Below are positions 25,065-32,641 of a stretch of DNA of 64,000 nt, one piece after another. The notes beneath the pieces are model-generated. The model was not told the DNA's origin. It was given only the letters and a program-made list of their open reading frames with translations, and ran no database searches. This stretch comes from Aminicella lysinilytica. Its GTDB lineage: Bacteria; Bacillota; Clostridia; Peptostreptococcales; Anaerovoracaceae. Position 1 is the first letter of the stretch. Every line of letters starts with the position of its first letter. The stretch spans positions 33,297-97,296 of the forward strand of contig NZ_SNXO01000004.1 in assembly GCF_004362975.1 (NCBI RefSeq), given 5' to 3'. A program made the translations under genes and the position numbers.

Positions 25065-26822
25065 TTGAAATTCAAGAAGATCTTAGTACCGTTGCTGGTC
25101 AGCTTAGCTGTCATCGGAGGTACTATAGGCATAGTCTATGGGGCGACGAGTACTGTAGACGGAACCAAATACACGCATCCAAGCTGGTACACTTCCAGCA
25201 GTTACAAGTTATTTCACGGAATAGATGTATCTTTTTTCCAGCACAACAACAATTGGAACAAAATCAAGCGTGATGGGGTTGATTTTGCCTTTATAAGATG
25301 TGGCTTCACATCGTTAGGATCCACAACTATAAATGCTGACAGTTACTGTGCAAAAAATATTGTAAATGCTCAGGCAGCCGGCGTCAATGTTGGCCTGTAT
25401 TATTATTCGCAAGCCAAGACCACAAAGCAAGCAATCAGAGAAGCTAAATATGCTGTTTCTATAGCCAATAAATACGGCGGTATAACCATGCCTATAGTCA
25501 TGGATTATGAGAAGAAGATGGGAACCAAGTCAACTATGACCAAATGTGCTAAGGCTTTCTGTAATTATGTGAAAAAGGCCGGATACACGCCGATGCTATA
25601 TTCATATTATTCACTGTCTAATTCGAAATTTGATTTCAACAGCCTGTCGTCATATAAATTCTGGCTGGCCCACTATAATAGCAGTTCAGATTTCTCGCAC
25701 CCCTACGAGTACTGGCAATACACAAGTTCAGGTTCTGTCAGCGGCGCAGGTAGCAAACGTGTGGACAGGGATTTCTGGTATTACAAACTGAATTCCGGCG
25801 TGACCAAAGCTGGCACTACTTCAATAGGAGATTGCTCAGTATCCCTGAGTTATTCTAAGAAACAAGCTACAGGCAAAAAGCTAGAGCCAACCGTTACAGT
25901 AAAGAATGGTGACACTATTCTTACCAAAGGTACAGACTATGTAACTATGTATTTCCATAATGTCAAGGGTGGCACAGCCTATGTTATAGTCAGGGGAATT
26001 GGTAATTATTCCAACGAAGTGTTAGAGTCATTCAAGATTACCACTCTTGCCTTCAACAGCACTACCGCTACAGCCTCTAATGTTAGCAACTTGTCTTACA
26101 CTGGAAAAGCGTTAACTCCTACTACAACTGTTAAATACAATGGCACTACTTTAAAGAATGGTACTAACTATTCCCTGAGCTATTCGAATAACAAGAATGT
26201 AGGTACAGCAACTATTAAAATTACCGGCAAACTCCCTTATGTTGGCTCTATTACCAAGACATTTAGAATAGTCAAGTCCAAGCCGACTATCAAGACACTG
26301 CGTTCAACTTATAGAATCGGCAGAGACCATTACGGCATCAAGATAGGCGCAACTACAAACGGTGGTAAACTCACCTATTATTCATCTGATGAGGATCTTG
26401 TAACAGTAAACAGCAGCGGAATTCTCACTACCAATAATAAGTCCGGCACGGCCACTATCACCATCAAAGGCGCGGCTTCATCCAACAGGACAGCCGGCAG
26501 CAAGCAGGTCACTGTCAAGGTATATGCCAGACCGCCAGTTGTAGAAGTTACTAAAATCAAAAAACCTGCCAAGAACTATTTCAGGATCTACTGGAACAAG
26601 ACAAGCAGAACATCAGGATATCTGATAAAGTATTCCAACAGCAGTACTTTCAAGACATCCAAGTACTACAACGTGACCAATAACAAGACTACAGCCAAAA
26701 CATTGAAGGATGGCCTGAAGGGACATTATGTCTATGTTAAGATCAAGGCTTACAGAACTCTTGACGGTGCCAATTACTATTGCAGCAGTTACAGCAAGAC
26801 ACTGAAAATCAAAGTGAGATAA
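25065..26822 (+). CDS. Secreted GH25 lysozyme (N-acetylmuramidase) with Ig-like and FN3-like repeats
   Basis: A 585-residue exported protein that probably cleaves peptidoglycan glycan strands. I chose the TTG start at 25065 because GAGGGGG lies 7 bases upstream and it opens a signal sequence (KFKKILVPLLVSLAVIGGT...GAT). Longer in-frame readings from 24888 would include the promoter. The GH25 domain covers about 45-245, with GIDVSFFQ (first catalytic Asp) and IVMDYEKK (Asp/Glu pair). Then come an Ig-like repeat of the type LSYTGKALTPTTTVKYNG...GTATIKITG (and a divergent copy before it), a BIG2-like domain (about 445-510) and a C-terminal FN3-like module. There is no sortase signal. It may remodel or attack cell walls. 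Confidence 0.9.
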   Translation: MKFKKILVPLLVSLAVIGGTIGIVYGATSTVDGTKYTHPSWYTSSSYKLFHGIDVSFFQHNNNWNKIKRDGVDFAFIRCGFTSLGSTTINADSYCAKNIVNAQAAGVNVGLYYYSQAKTTKQAIREAKYAVSIANKYGGITMPIVMDYEKKMGTKSTMTKCAKAFCNYVKKAGYTPMLYSYYSLSNSKFDFNSLSSYKFWLAHYNSSSDFSHPYEYWQYTSSGSVSGAGSKRVDRDFWYYKLNSGVTKAGTTSIGDCSVSLSYSKKQATGKKLEPTVTVKNGDTILTKGTDYVTMYFHNVKGGTAYVIVRGIGNYSNEVLESFKITTLAFNSTTATASNVSNLSYTGKALTPTTTVKYNGTTLKNGTNYSLSYSNNKNVGTATIKITGKLPYVGSITKTFRIVKSKPTIKTLRSTYRIGRDHYGIKIGATTNGGKLTYYSSDEDLVTVNSSGILTTNNKSGTATITIKGAASSNRTAGSKQVTVKVYARPPVVEVTKIKKPAKNYFRIYWNKTSRTSGYLIKYSNSSTFKTSKYYNVTNNKTTAKTLKDGLKGHYVYVKIKAYRTLDGANYYCSSYSKTLKIKVR

Positions 26823-26849
26823 CAGCAGAAATGCTGACTTCTTAAACAT

Positions 26850-26891
26850 AAAAACAGCTCGGTGGACATCCCATCCATCCGAGTTGTTTTT
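26850..26891. terminator. Bidirectional terminator between convergent genes
   Basis: The stem AAAAACAGCTCGGTGGA / TCCATCCGAGTTGTTTTT has a few mismatches, a short loop, and A- and T-runs on both sides. It can serve the lysozyme gene (plus) and the EF-hand gene (minus). Confidence 0.85.
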
Positions 26892-27224
26892 CTATTTCTT
26901 TAATTTCTCGTCTAAGTCTTTAAAGATCCCACCGAATATATCATCGGGATCTGATGTACTATCCGGTTTCTTACCCGGGTTCTTCTTCGCCTCTTCCTCT
27001 GCTGCTATTTTTCTTATGTCTATAGGTGCCTTGAACCTGAAATCAGCATCAGTCCAAGGCCTTCCGACGCCACCGTCGTCATCTTCGTCTTCGTTTTCTT
27101 CATCACTACTTCCGAAGGTATCCATAAACTGCGCCGTATCGTTGATACGCTCACCGTCATCCAGATTACCATCATTGTTGAAATCGAAACCAAAACCGAA
27201 AAATCCAGGATCCTTTTCATCCAT
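26892..27224 (-). CDS. Small acidic protein with one EF-hand calcium loop
   Basis: A 110-residue cytosolic-looking acidic protein without a signal peptide. Residues about 14-25 read DFNNDGNLDDGE and match a canonical EF-hand loop (D1, N3, D5, N7, D9, E12). After it come an acidic stretch (DEENEDEDDD), then GRPWTDADFRFKAPIDIRKI, and a Lys/Glu-rich helix at the end. I recognise similar short proteins in Clostridia but know no function. ATG 27224 follows GAGGAG with 9-base spacing. It has its own promoter overlapped by an inverted repeat. Confidence 0.75.
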   Translation of the reverse strand: MDEKDPGFFGFGFDFNNDGNLDDGERINDTAQFMDTFGSSDEENEDEDDDGGVGRPWTDADFRFKAPIDIRKIAAEEEAKKNPGKKPDSTSDPDDIFGGIFKDLDEKLKK

Positions 27225-27271
27225 AATATATCGCTCCTCTCTCTGTCAATATGTTGCCCTTCCTTCACACA

Positions 27272-27302
27272 ATATGTTACAACATATCACCGTGGAATTC
27301 AA
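27272..27302 (-). promoter_or_regulatory. Promoter and overlapping inverted repeat of the EF-hand gene
   Basis: Minus strand: TTGAAT (27297-27302), 17 bases, TAACAT (27274-27279). The inverted repeat ATATGTTACAACATAT (27272-27287) covers the -10 box and could be an operator. Confidence 0.6.
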
Positions 27303-27355
27303 GTGCGTACCCTGCTAAAATGAGCATTGATAACAAGACCAAAACCCAAGTCTAT

Positions 27356-27655
27356 TTCAACTACGGTAAACTGCCTTCCGCGCAGGCGATTCCGCAGGAG
27401 CAAATGCAGTCATAGTCGCAGACGAGCAGGAAGAATAGCCAAACGCGTTACGATGTTTGACGGCGAAGAAATGGTGATGATGGAGTAACAATGTGCTTGC
27501 ACAATTGTTACGACTGAAACACCATTTGAAATTTACCCAGTAAATTTCTAATCTTCGCCTAGTTCGTAACGCGTTCTATTCTTCACGAGTGAGACTAATG
27601 ACTGCCTGCGCACGAGGACAAGCCAAGCGGAAGGCAAGCTTACCGCGACTTGAAG
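27356..27655. repeat. Large imperfect palindrome, copy B, reaching into potD
   Basis: A 300-base fold-back element. The outer arm CGGTAA (27364-27369) and TGCCTTCCGC (27372-27381) mirror GCGGAAGGCA (27628-27637) and TTACCG (27640-27645); the latter includes the stop codon of potD. Inner blocks AAGAATAG (27431-27438) and AACGCGTTACG (27442-27452) pair exactly with CTATTCTT (27576-27583) and CGTAACGCGTT (27565-27575). The tip holds a GTAACAAT/ATTGTTAC stem (27485-27511) and GAAATTTA/TAAATTTC (27528-27548). It shares GCAGGAGCA, AGAATAG and CTGCGCACGAGGAC blocks with A2. It accounts for most of the gap between the EF-hand gene promoter and potD. Confidence 0.8.
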
Positions 27656-28716
27656 ATCTTCCAGTAGTAACTATACAGATCATCCCCGTCAGGTCCCACA
27701 TCCCGCAGCACCTCACTCTTCTTCAGAAGTTCATCCGACGGGAACAGCACCTTGCTGTTCTGCAGCTTCTTCGACATCATCTTCCGAGCAGCCTCATTAG
27801 GCGTACTGTACGTCAGATACTCATAATTCTTATACGCCACATCAGCCCTGCACATGAAATTGATCCACTTCATGGCATTAGACTTGTGAAAGGCATTCTT
27901 CGGTACACACCAGTTATCTATAAACAACTCCGTACCCTCCTTGGGGATCACGAAATCCAGATCCTTATTCAACTCCTGGCTGTAAAGCACTTCCCCGTTC
28001 CAGACCACTCCAACATCAGCAGAATTACCCACCAGCAGATCCCTGGCCGAATCGTTGGCATACTTATACACCAGAGGTTTTTGTTTGACAAGATAATCCG
28101 CGGCCGCAGAAAGTTCCGACTTCTTAGTAGAATTCAGCGAATACCCCAGAGCCTTCAGCGACGCCCCCATAGTATCACGAAGACTGTCCTGCATGATAAT
28201 ACTGCCTTTGTACTTTTTGTTCCAAAGGTCATTCCATGACGTGATCTCACCCTTTTGGATCTTGCTGGAATTATACATAATGCCCGCAATGCCCCACTGG
28301 TACGGCACGGCGTACTTGTTGCCCGGGTCGTATGATCTGTCGGCGATTTTCAGATAACGGCTGCCGATGTTCTTGAAATTCGGCACCTTGGAATAATCTA
28401 TCTTGGACAAAAGACCCTCGTTGCGCATGCGCTCCACCATGTAATCAGACGGGCAGATAACATCGTAGACACCGGCCTGATTTTTTATGACAGGATACAT
28501 TTCCTCATTAGTATCGAAGGTATCATAAATGACATTGATGCCTGTCTCCTTTTCAAACTCCTTGATAAGGCCCGGAGCGATATAATCGCCGTAGCTGTAT
28601 ATCCGGACCTCGTTCCTATCCTTCTGACCGCAGCCGGTCATGACCACAGCGCAAACGCAGAGAAGGCACAGGGCCAGGATCAGAATCAGGATTCTTTTAC
28701 CCTTGAGCAACTTCAT
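27640..28716 (-). CDS. potD: Spermidine/putrescine ABC transporter, substrate-binding lipoprotein
   Basis: A 358-residue extracellular polyamine-binding lipoprotein. ATG 28716 follows GGAGGAG and lies inside the end of potC. The signal sequence ends in VVMTGCGQ, so Cys is the lipid-modified residue. Typical PotD motifs follow: VRIYSYGDYIAPGLIKEFEKETGINVIYDTFDTNEEMY, and later CPSDYMVERM, PYQWGIAGIMYN, and FIDNWCVPKNAFHKSNAMKWINF. Length is normal. It is the last gene of the regulator-potABCD operon, and its final codons form an arm of palindrome B. Spermidine versus putrescine preference is not determined. Confidence 0.95.
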   Translation of the reverse strand: MKLLKGKRILILILALCLLCVCAVVMTGCGQKDRNEVRIYSYGDYIAPGLIKEFEKETGINVIYDTFDTNEEMYPVIKNQAGVYDVICPSDYMVERMRNEGLLSKIDYSKVPNFKNIGSRYLKIADRSYDPGNKYAVPYQWGIAGIMYNSSKIQKGEITSWNDLWNKKYKGSIIMQDSLRDTMGASLKALGYSLNSTKKSELSAAADYLVKQKPLVYKYANDSARDLLVGNSADVGVVWNGEVLYSQELNKDLDFVIPKEGTELFIDNWCVPKNAFHKSNAMKWINFMCRADVAYKNYEYLTYSTPNEAARKMMSKKLQNSKVLFPSDELLKKSEVLRDVGPDGDDLYSYYWKIFKSR

Positions 28717-29497
28717 AGAAGAACTCCTCCTCTCCATTGTCTTTTCCTGATACGAAGTTTACCAGTACCAGGACCACAAGTACAACCAGGAAGATCACCG
28801 TCGACAGGGCAAATAACGTAGGCCTGATGCCTACCTTCACCTGACTGTAGATCAGTGTAGATATGGTATTGATGCCTGCTCCGCGGGTGAAATGTGTCAC
28901 TACGAAGTCGTCTACTGACATAGTAAATGACAGGAGAAATCCCGACACGATACCCGGCTTGATGTCCGGAATCACCACCTTGCGGAAGGCGTAGAAGGGT
29001 GATGCTCCAAGATCGAGGGCAGCCTCGTAACTGCCGGCGCCCAACTGCTTGAGTTTAGGCATAACTGACAGTATCACATAAGGAATGCAGAATGTTATAT
29101 GCGCCATGAGAACTGTACCCCAGCTCAGATAAAACCCGAAGGCGATAAAGGAGAGCATGAGGGAAATACCCGTAACGATATCCGCGTTGAGAAGTGGTAT
29201 ATTATTAAGACCCATTATGGCAGTCTGGGATCTCCTGCCCATCTGCATTATCCCAACGCAGGCCAGGGTCCCTATAACAGTCGCCACCACTGAAGCCGTC
29301 AGGGCTATGCTGAAGGTATTCCAGATAGCAGACAGCATCTGCGTATCCGTGAACATTTCCTTATACCAGCGCAGGGAAAGCCCGGTCCATTTGAACATGG
29401 ACTTGCTCTCGTTGAAGCTGAATACCATAAGTGTCACTATAGGCAGGTACAGGAACATCATTATGACTATCAAATAGATCATCTTTATCTTCTTCAT
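28697..29497 (-). CDS. potC: Spermidine/putrescine ABC transporter permease PotC
   Basis: A 266-residue inner permease with six predicted helices. The EAA loop EAALDLGASPFYAFRKVVIPDIKPGIVSGFLLSF couples to PotA. The start MKKIKMIYLIVIMMFLYLPIVTLMVFSFNESK is typical of PotC. The gene overlaps potB by 4 bases and potD by about 20, which indicates tight translational coupling. Confidence 0.95.
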   Translation of the reverse strand: MKKIKMIYLIVIMMFLYLPIVTLMVFSFNESKSMFKWTGLSLRWYKEMFTDTQMLSAIWNTFSIALTASVVATVIGTLACVGIMQMGRRSQTAIMGLNNIPLLNADIVTGISLMLSFIAFGFYLSWGTVLMAHITFCIPYVILSVMPKLKQLGAGSYEAALDLGASPFYAFRKVVIPDIKPGIVSGFLLSFTMSVDDFVVTHFTRGAGINTISTLIYSQVKVGIRPTLFALSTVIFLVVLVVLVLVNFVSGKDNGEEEFFYEVAQG

Positions 29498-30306
29498 ATG
29501 AAATTCCCCTCCCCGCTTTTATCCAGCTTAGACATGGCGCCCATGCTTATGACTATAAACACCATCATTACCAGAGACAGACCAGAGCCCAGATTCCAGT
29601 TGGCGCTGGTGGTGAATTCCTGCTCGATTATATTGCCTATGAGATAGATTTTGCCCCCGCCGAGGATGTTAGATATAACAAAGGTTGTCAGGCTGGGAAC
29701 GAATACCATGGTAATGCCGCTGGCAATTCCGGGCACGCTGAGAGGCAGCAAAATATCCTTCAGCACCTTCCCTTTCGTCGCGCCCAGGTCATAGGCAGCC
29801 TCGATAACATTGTCATCTATTTTCATCAGCGTATTGTAAATAGGCAATACCATGAAAGGCAGAAAGTCGTAGACCATGCCCAGGACAATGGCTGCCGGCG
29901 TATTGATTATATCCAAAGTCGGCAAATGTAATGTAGTCAACAGAGTATTGAAAATTCCGCCCTTCTCCAGGATAACCTGCCACGCCATAGTACGCAGAAG
30001 GAAATTCATCCACATTGGCAATATGAAAATGAACACGATAAACCCCTTCCGGCCCCAGCTGCTTCCTTTCAGGATCAGCGCCAGAGGAAATGCCAGAAGC
30101 AGGCAGATCAATGTGCTGACGAAAGCCAGCAAAAGAGCCAGGCCCAGGGCCTGAGCGTGTACCGGCTGAAATATAGCCAGTACGTTTGAAACTGTGAAAT
30201 TCCCTGTTCTATCTGTAAATCCATAATACATGATCATACATAGTGGAATGATCGTGCCGCATAATACCCAGAAGAGATAGGGTGTTGCCATAAGTTTTCT
30301 ATACAT
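29494..30306 (-). CDS. potB: Spermidine/putrescine ABC transporter permease PotB
   Basis: A 270-residue permease with six predicted helices. Its EAA loop EAAYDLGATKGKVLKDILLPLSVPGIASGITMVF is the contact to the ATPase. The N-terminus MYRKLMATPYLFWVLCGTIIPLCMIMYYGFTD matches PotB. It overlaps potA by 8 bases and potC by 4. Confidence 0.95.
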   Translation of the reverse strand: MYRKLMATPYLFWVLCGTIIPLCMIMYYGFTDRTGNFTVSNVLAIFQPVHAQALGLALLLAFVSTLICLLLAFPLALILKGSSWGRKGFIVFIFILPMWMNFLLRTMAWQVILEKGGIFNTLLTTLHLPTLDIINTPAAIVLGMVYDFLPFMVLPIYNTLMKIDDNVIEAAYDLGATKGKVLKDILLPLSVPGIASGITMVFVPSLTTFVISNILGGGKIYLIGNIIEQEFTTSANWNLGSGLSLVMMVFIVISMGAMSKLDKSGEGNFI

Positions 30307-31372
30307 CAGTGTCTATAGCCTCCTCTTCCTTAGTCTGAGGCTTATGCATGATCTGGATATTCTCCGGGATCACAGACATGCTGACTTTGGCGCCTACAGG
30401 ATAGCTGACGGTATTCTGTACCAGCCATTCAAATCCACCGGCCAGGATCTCCATCTCGTAATGAACTCCGATGAAAACATTGTGGATGACCTCGCCGTCC
30501 ATTTGCCCCTGACCCGGCTTGCCTATAATGAGATCCTCCGGACGGATGACCACATCCACAGGCTTTTTTGTGCCGAACCCTTCGTCAACGCATGGGAAAA
30601 TCGTGTCGCATATCTTCACCACACGGTCTTCCATCATGATACCGTCGATGATGTTGCTGTCGCCGATAAAGTCAGCAACAAAGGCGTTCTCAGGCTCATT
30701 GTATATTTCCTCAGGCGTGCCCATCTGTTGGATGTATCCGCCGTTCATGACAACCACCTTGTCGCTCATGGTCAGAGCTTCCTCCTGATCGTGAGTAACG
30801 TAAATAAAGGTTATTCCCAGCTCGTTCTTCATTCTGATGAGCTCGTACTCCATGTCCTGGCGAAGTTTCAGATCCAGGGCCCCAAGAGGCTCGTCCAGGA
30901 GCAGCACCTTCGGCTCATTAACGATAGCTCTGGCCATGGCCACCCGCTGCTGCTGGCCGCCGGACAGAGACTCGATCTTCCTGTTTTGAAAGCCCTCCAG
31001 GTTAACAAGCTTCAGGCCATATCTGACCTTATCCTTGATGTACGCGTCGCTCTTGCCGCTGATTTCAAGGCCGAAGGCGATGTTCTGCCCTACGTTCATA
31101 TGAGGGAACAAAGCGTACTTTTGAAATACGGTGTTGATGTGGCGTTTGTTAGGCGGCACGTCGGTGATGTCCTTACCCTCAAAAAATACCCTGCCGCTGT
31201 CGGGGCTTTCGAATCCGCCAACGATGCGGAGTGTCGTGGTCTTGCCGCAGCCGGAAGGGCCCAGCAGAGTAATGAACTCATTCTGATTTACTGTCAGGCT
31301 GAAATCATCCAGAACCACATTGTCCTCGAAGGCTTTGGTTATATTCTTTAACTCAATAAGTGATGTTTTCAT
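30299..31372 (-). CDS. potA: Spermidine/putrescine ABC transporter ATPase
   Basis: A 357-residue ATPase that powers polyamine import. Walker A GPSGCGKTT is near residue 37, the signature LSGGQQQRVAMARAI near 135, and Walker B VLLLDEPLGALD near 158 with the H-loop THDQEEAL. The C-terminal TOBE domain (about 260-350: IRPEDLIIG, HNVFIGVHYEMEI) is the regulatory part typical of PotA. It follows the XRE-cupin regulator gene by 12 bases in the same unit. Confidence 0.96.
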   Translation of the reverse strand: MKTSLIELKNITKAFEDNVVLDDFSLTVNQNEFITLLGPSGCGKTTTLRIVGGFESPDSGRVFFEGKDITDVPPNKRHINTVFQKYALFPHMNVGQNIAFGLEISGKSDAYIKDKVRYGLKLVNLEGFQNRKIESLSGGQQQRVAMARAIVNEPKVLLLDEPLGALDLKLRQDMEYELIRMKNELGITFIYVTHDQEEALTMSDKVVVMNGGYIQQMGTPEEIYNEPENAFVADFIGDSNIIDGIMMEDRVVKICDTIFPCVDEGFGTKKPVDVVIRPEDLIIGKPGQGQMDGEVIHNVFIGVHYEMEILAGGFEWLVQNTVSYPVGAKVSMSVIPENIQIMHKPQTKEEEAIDTDV

Positions 31373-31384
31373 TTACAACTCCTG

Positions 31385-31918
31385 CTAAAAACTTGGTGGA
31401 GCGCTGACCCAGATGATCTCTGCTCCTTTATCCGATGTTATGTAATGGCGTTTTTCTGATATATAGTAGAATGACTCTCCTGCCCCGGCATCGTGTTTAT
31501 TCTTACCCAGGTGGATTGTCACTCTTCCCTTCAGGACATATCCGAATTCTTCTCCCTCATGGGGCAGATCCTGATAAGTGGAACCTCCGGCCTCCAGTGT
31601 AAGCCTGACCGGTTCCATCATATTCTTCTGAGCGCTGGGGACGACCCACTCTATCTTATTCTTCAGTTCCGGATCCACCTTCTCGAAATAGTCGTCGTAG
31701 CCGAACACTATCTGCTCGTCCACGTCCTCCGTAAAGAAGTCCGCCACCGATATTCCCAGGCAGAGAAGTATGTCCTCCAGCGTAGAAATCGACGGCGATG
31801 TCAGATCCCTCTCAAGCTGTGATATGAACCCTTTGGAGAGTTCAGCCCTGTCAGCCAGTTCCTCCTGAGTGAGGCCCTTGGCCACCCTCAGTTCCTTGAT
31901 TTTAAAACCTATATCCAT
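31385..31918 (-). CDS. XRE-family regulator with cupin domain, polyamine type
   Basis: A 177-residue DNA-binding regulator. The helix-turn-helix is at about 5-60 (KIKELRVAKGLTQEELADRAELSKGFISQLERDL), and a cupin sensor domain follows at about 105-175 (PHEGEEFGYVLKGRVTIHLG and YYISEKRHYITSDKGAEIIWVSAPPSF). The arrangement matches the PuuR/SinR-like regulators that stand before potABCD in Firmicutes and bind polyamines or related ligands. It is the first gene of the pot operon. A strong inverted repeat at 31948-31968 is its probable operator. Confidence 0.88.
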   Translation of the reverse strand: MDIGFKIKELRVAKGLTQEELADRAELSKGFISQLERDLTSPSISTLEDILLCLGISVADFFTEDVDEQIVFGYDDYFEKVDPELKNKIEWVVPSAQKNMMEPVRLTLEAGGSTYQDLPHEGEEFGYVLKGRVTIHLGKNKHDAGAGESFYYISEKRHYITSDKGAEIIWVSAPPSF

Positions 31919-31942
31919 TCTCTTGACGCTTTCTTTTCCTAA

Positions 31943-31976
31943 ACTTGCAGTTTAGTATTTCTAAACTGCCGTGCAA
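31943..31976 (-). promoter_or_regulatory. Inverted repeat upstream of the pot operon, probable operator
   Basis: CAGTTTAG (31948-31955), TATTT and CTAAACTG (31961-31968) form a perfect 8-base inverted repeat, extended by TTGCA on the left and TGCAA on the right. It is about 30 bases before the regulator start codon, where an autorepressing XRE protein would bind. Clear -35/-10 boxes are not obvious. Confidence 0.6.
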
Positions 31977-32023
31977 AACTAATTATACAGTTTTAAGCCA
32001 TAAAGTCAATAGAAAAAACAATA

Positions 32024-32050
32024 AAAAAAGCCCCTTTTCGAGGCTGATTT
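32024..32050 (-). terminator. Terminator after iorB
   Basis: On the minus strand AGCCTCGAAAAGGGGCT followed by a run of seven T, starting a few bases after the iorB stop codon at 32056. The stem is short but GC-rich. Confidence 0.75.
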
Positions 32051-32055
32051 TATTG

Positions 32056-32628
32056 CTACGCCAGATAATCCATACCCACCCTGAATGCCTGGAGATTTTT
32101 CTCCAGAAAGGCCGGTTTGGTGTTCTCCTTCATGATCTTTTCCCAGTCGATATCAGTCAGGCCCATAGCCTTGACCAGAGCTCCCAAGAGGACTATGTTC
32201 ATAGACTGAGGCGAACCCAGTTTGGCCGCTTCTTCAGAGGCCGGTATCACTGTAGTCTCCACTTTGGCGCTGATCTCATCGATGAGTCCCTCCGGATAGA
32301 CCTCATCCCCTGTAAGCATAGGCGAACTCGGTATCCTGAACTTGTTCATCACCACTTTGCCGCCGGGCTTCAGATACTTCATCCACCTGTATGTCTCTTC
32401 TTCTTCGAAGGCAACTATGAGTTCAGCTTCGCCAAGTCCTATAACCGGCGCATTGACCTGCTCTCCGAATCTTATCTGTGTGCTGACGCTTCCGCCTCGC
32501 TGTGACATGCCGTGGATCTCAGACATTTTCACATCGTAGCCTTCCTGGCCCAGCCCTATTGTAAGAAGCTTGCTGGCAAGGATAGTACCCTGACCGCCGA
32601 CTCCTACTAAAAGTATACTTTTTGTCAT
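32056..32628 (-). CDS. iorB: Indolepyruvate:ferredoxin oxidoreductase, beta subunit
   Basis: The 190-residue small subunit of the enzyme that oxidatively decarboxylates aryl-2-oxoacids (indolepyruvate, phenylpyruvate) to aryl-acetyl-CoA with ferredoxin as acceptor. It begins with VGVGGQGTILASKLL and has the family pattern MSEIHGMSQRGGSVSTQIRFG. These are the gamma-domain motifs of 2-oxoacid oxidoreductases. It lies 13 bases after iorA. Together with transaminases not seen here, it would ferment aromatic amino acids. Confidence 0.95.
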   Translation of the reverse strand: MTKSILLVGVGGQGTILASKLLTIGLGQEGYDVKMSEIHGMSQRGGSVSTQIRFGEQVNAPVIGLGEAELIVAFEEEETYRWMKYLKPGGKVVMNKFRIPSSPMLTGDEVYPEGLIDEISAKVETTVIPASEEAAKLGSPQSMNIVLLGALVKAMGLTDIDWEKIMKENTKPAFLEKNLQAFRVGMDYLA

Positions 32629-32641
32629 ATTACCATCCCCC

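Noticed and set aside
27356..27655. Retron or group II intron remnant
   Set aside because: No reverse transcriptase is nearby and no msr/msd or intron domain V pattern could be seen.
30344..31351. 335-codon plus-strand reading frame opposite potA
   Set aside because: Antisense shadow of the ATPase gene.
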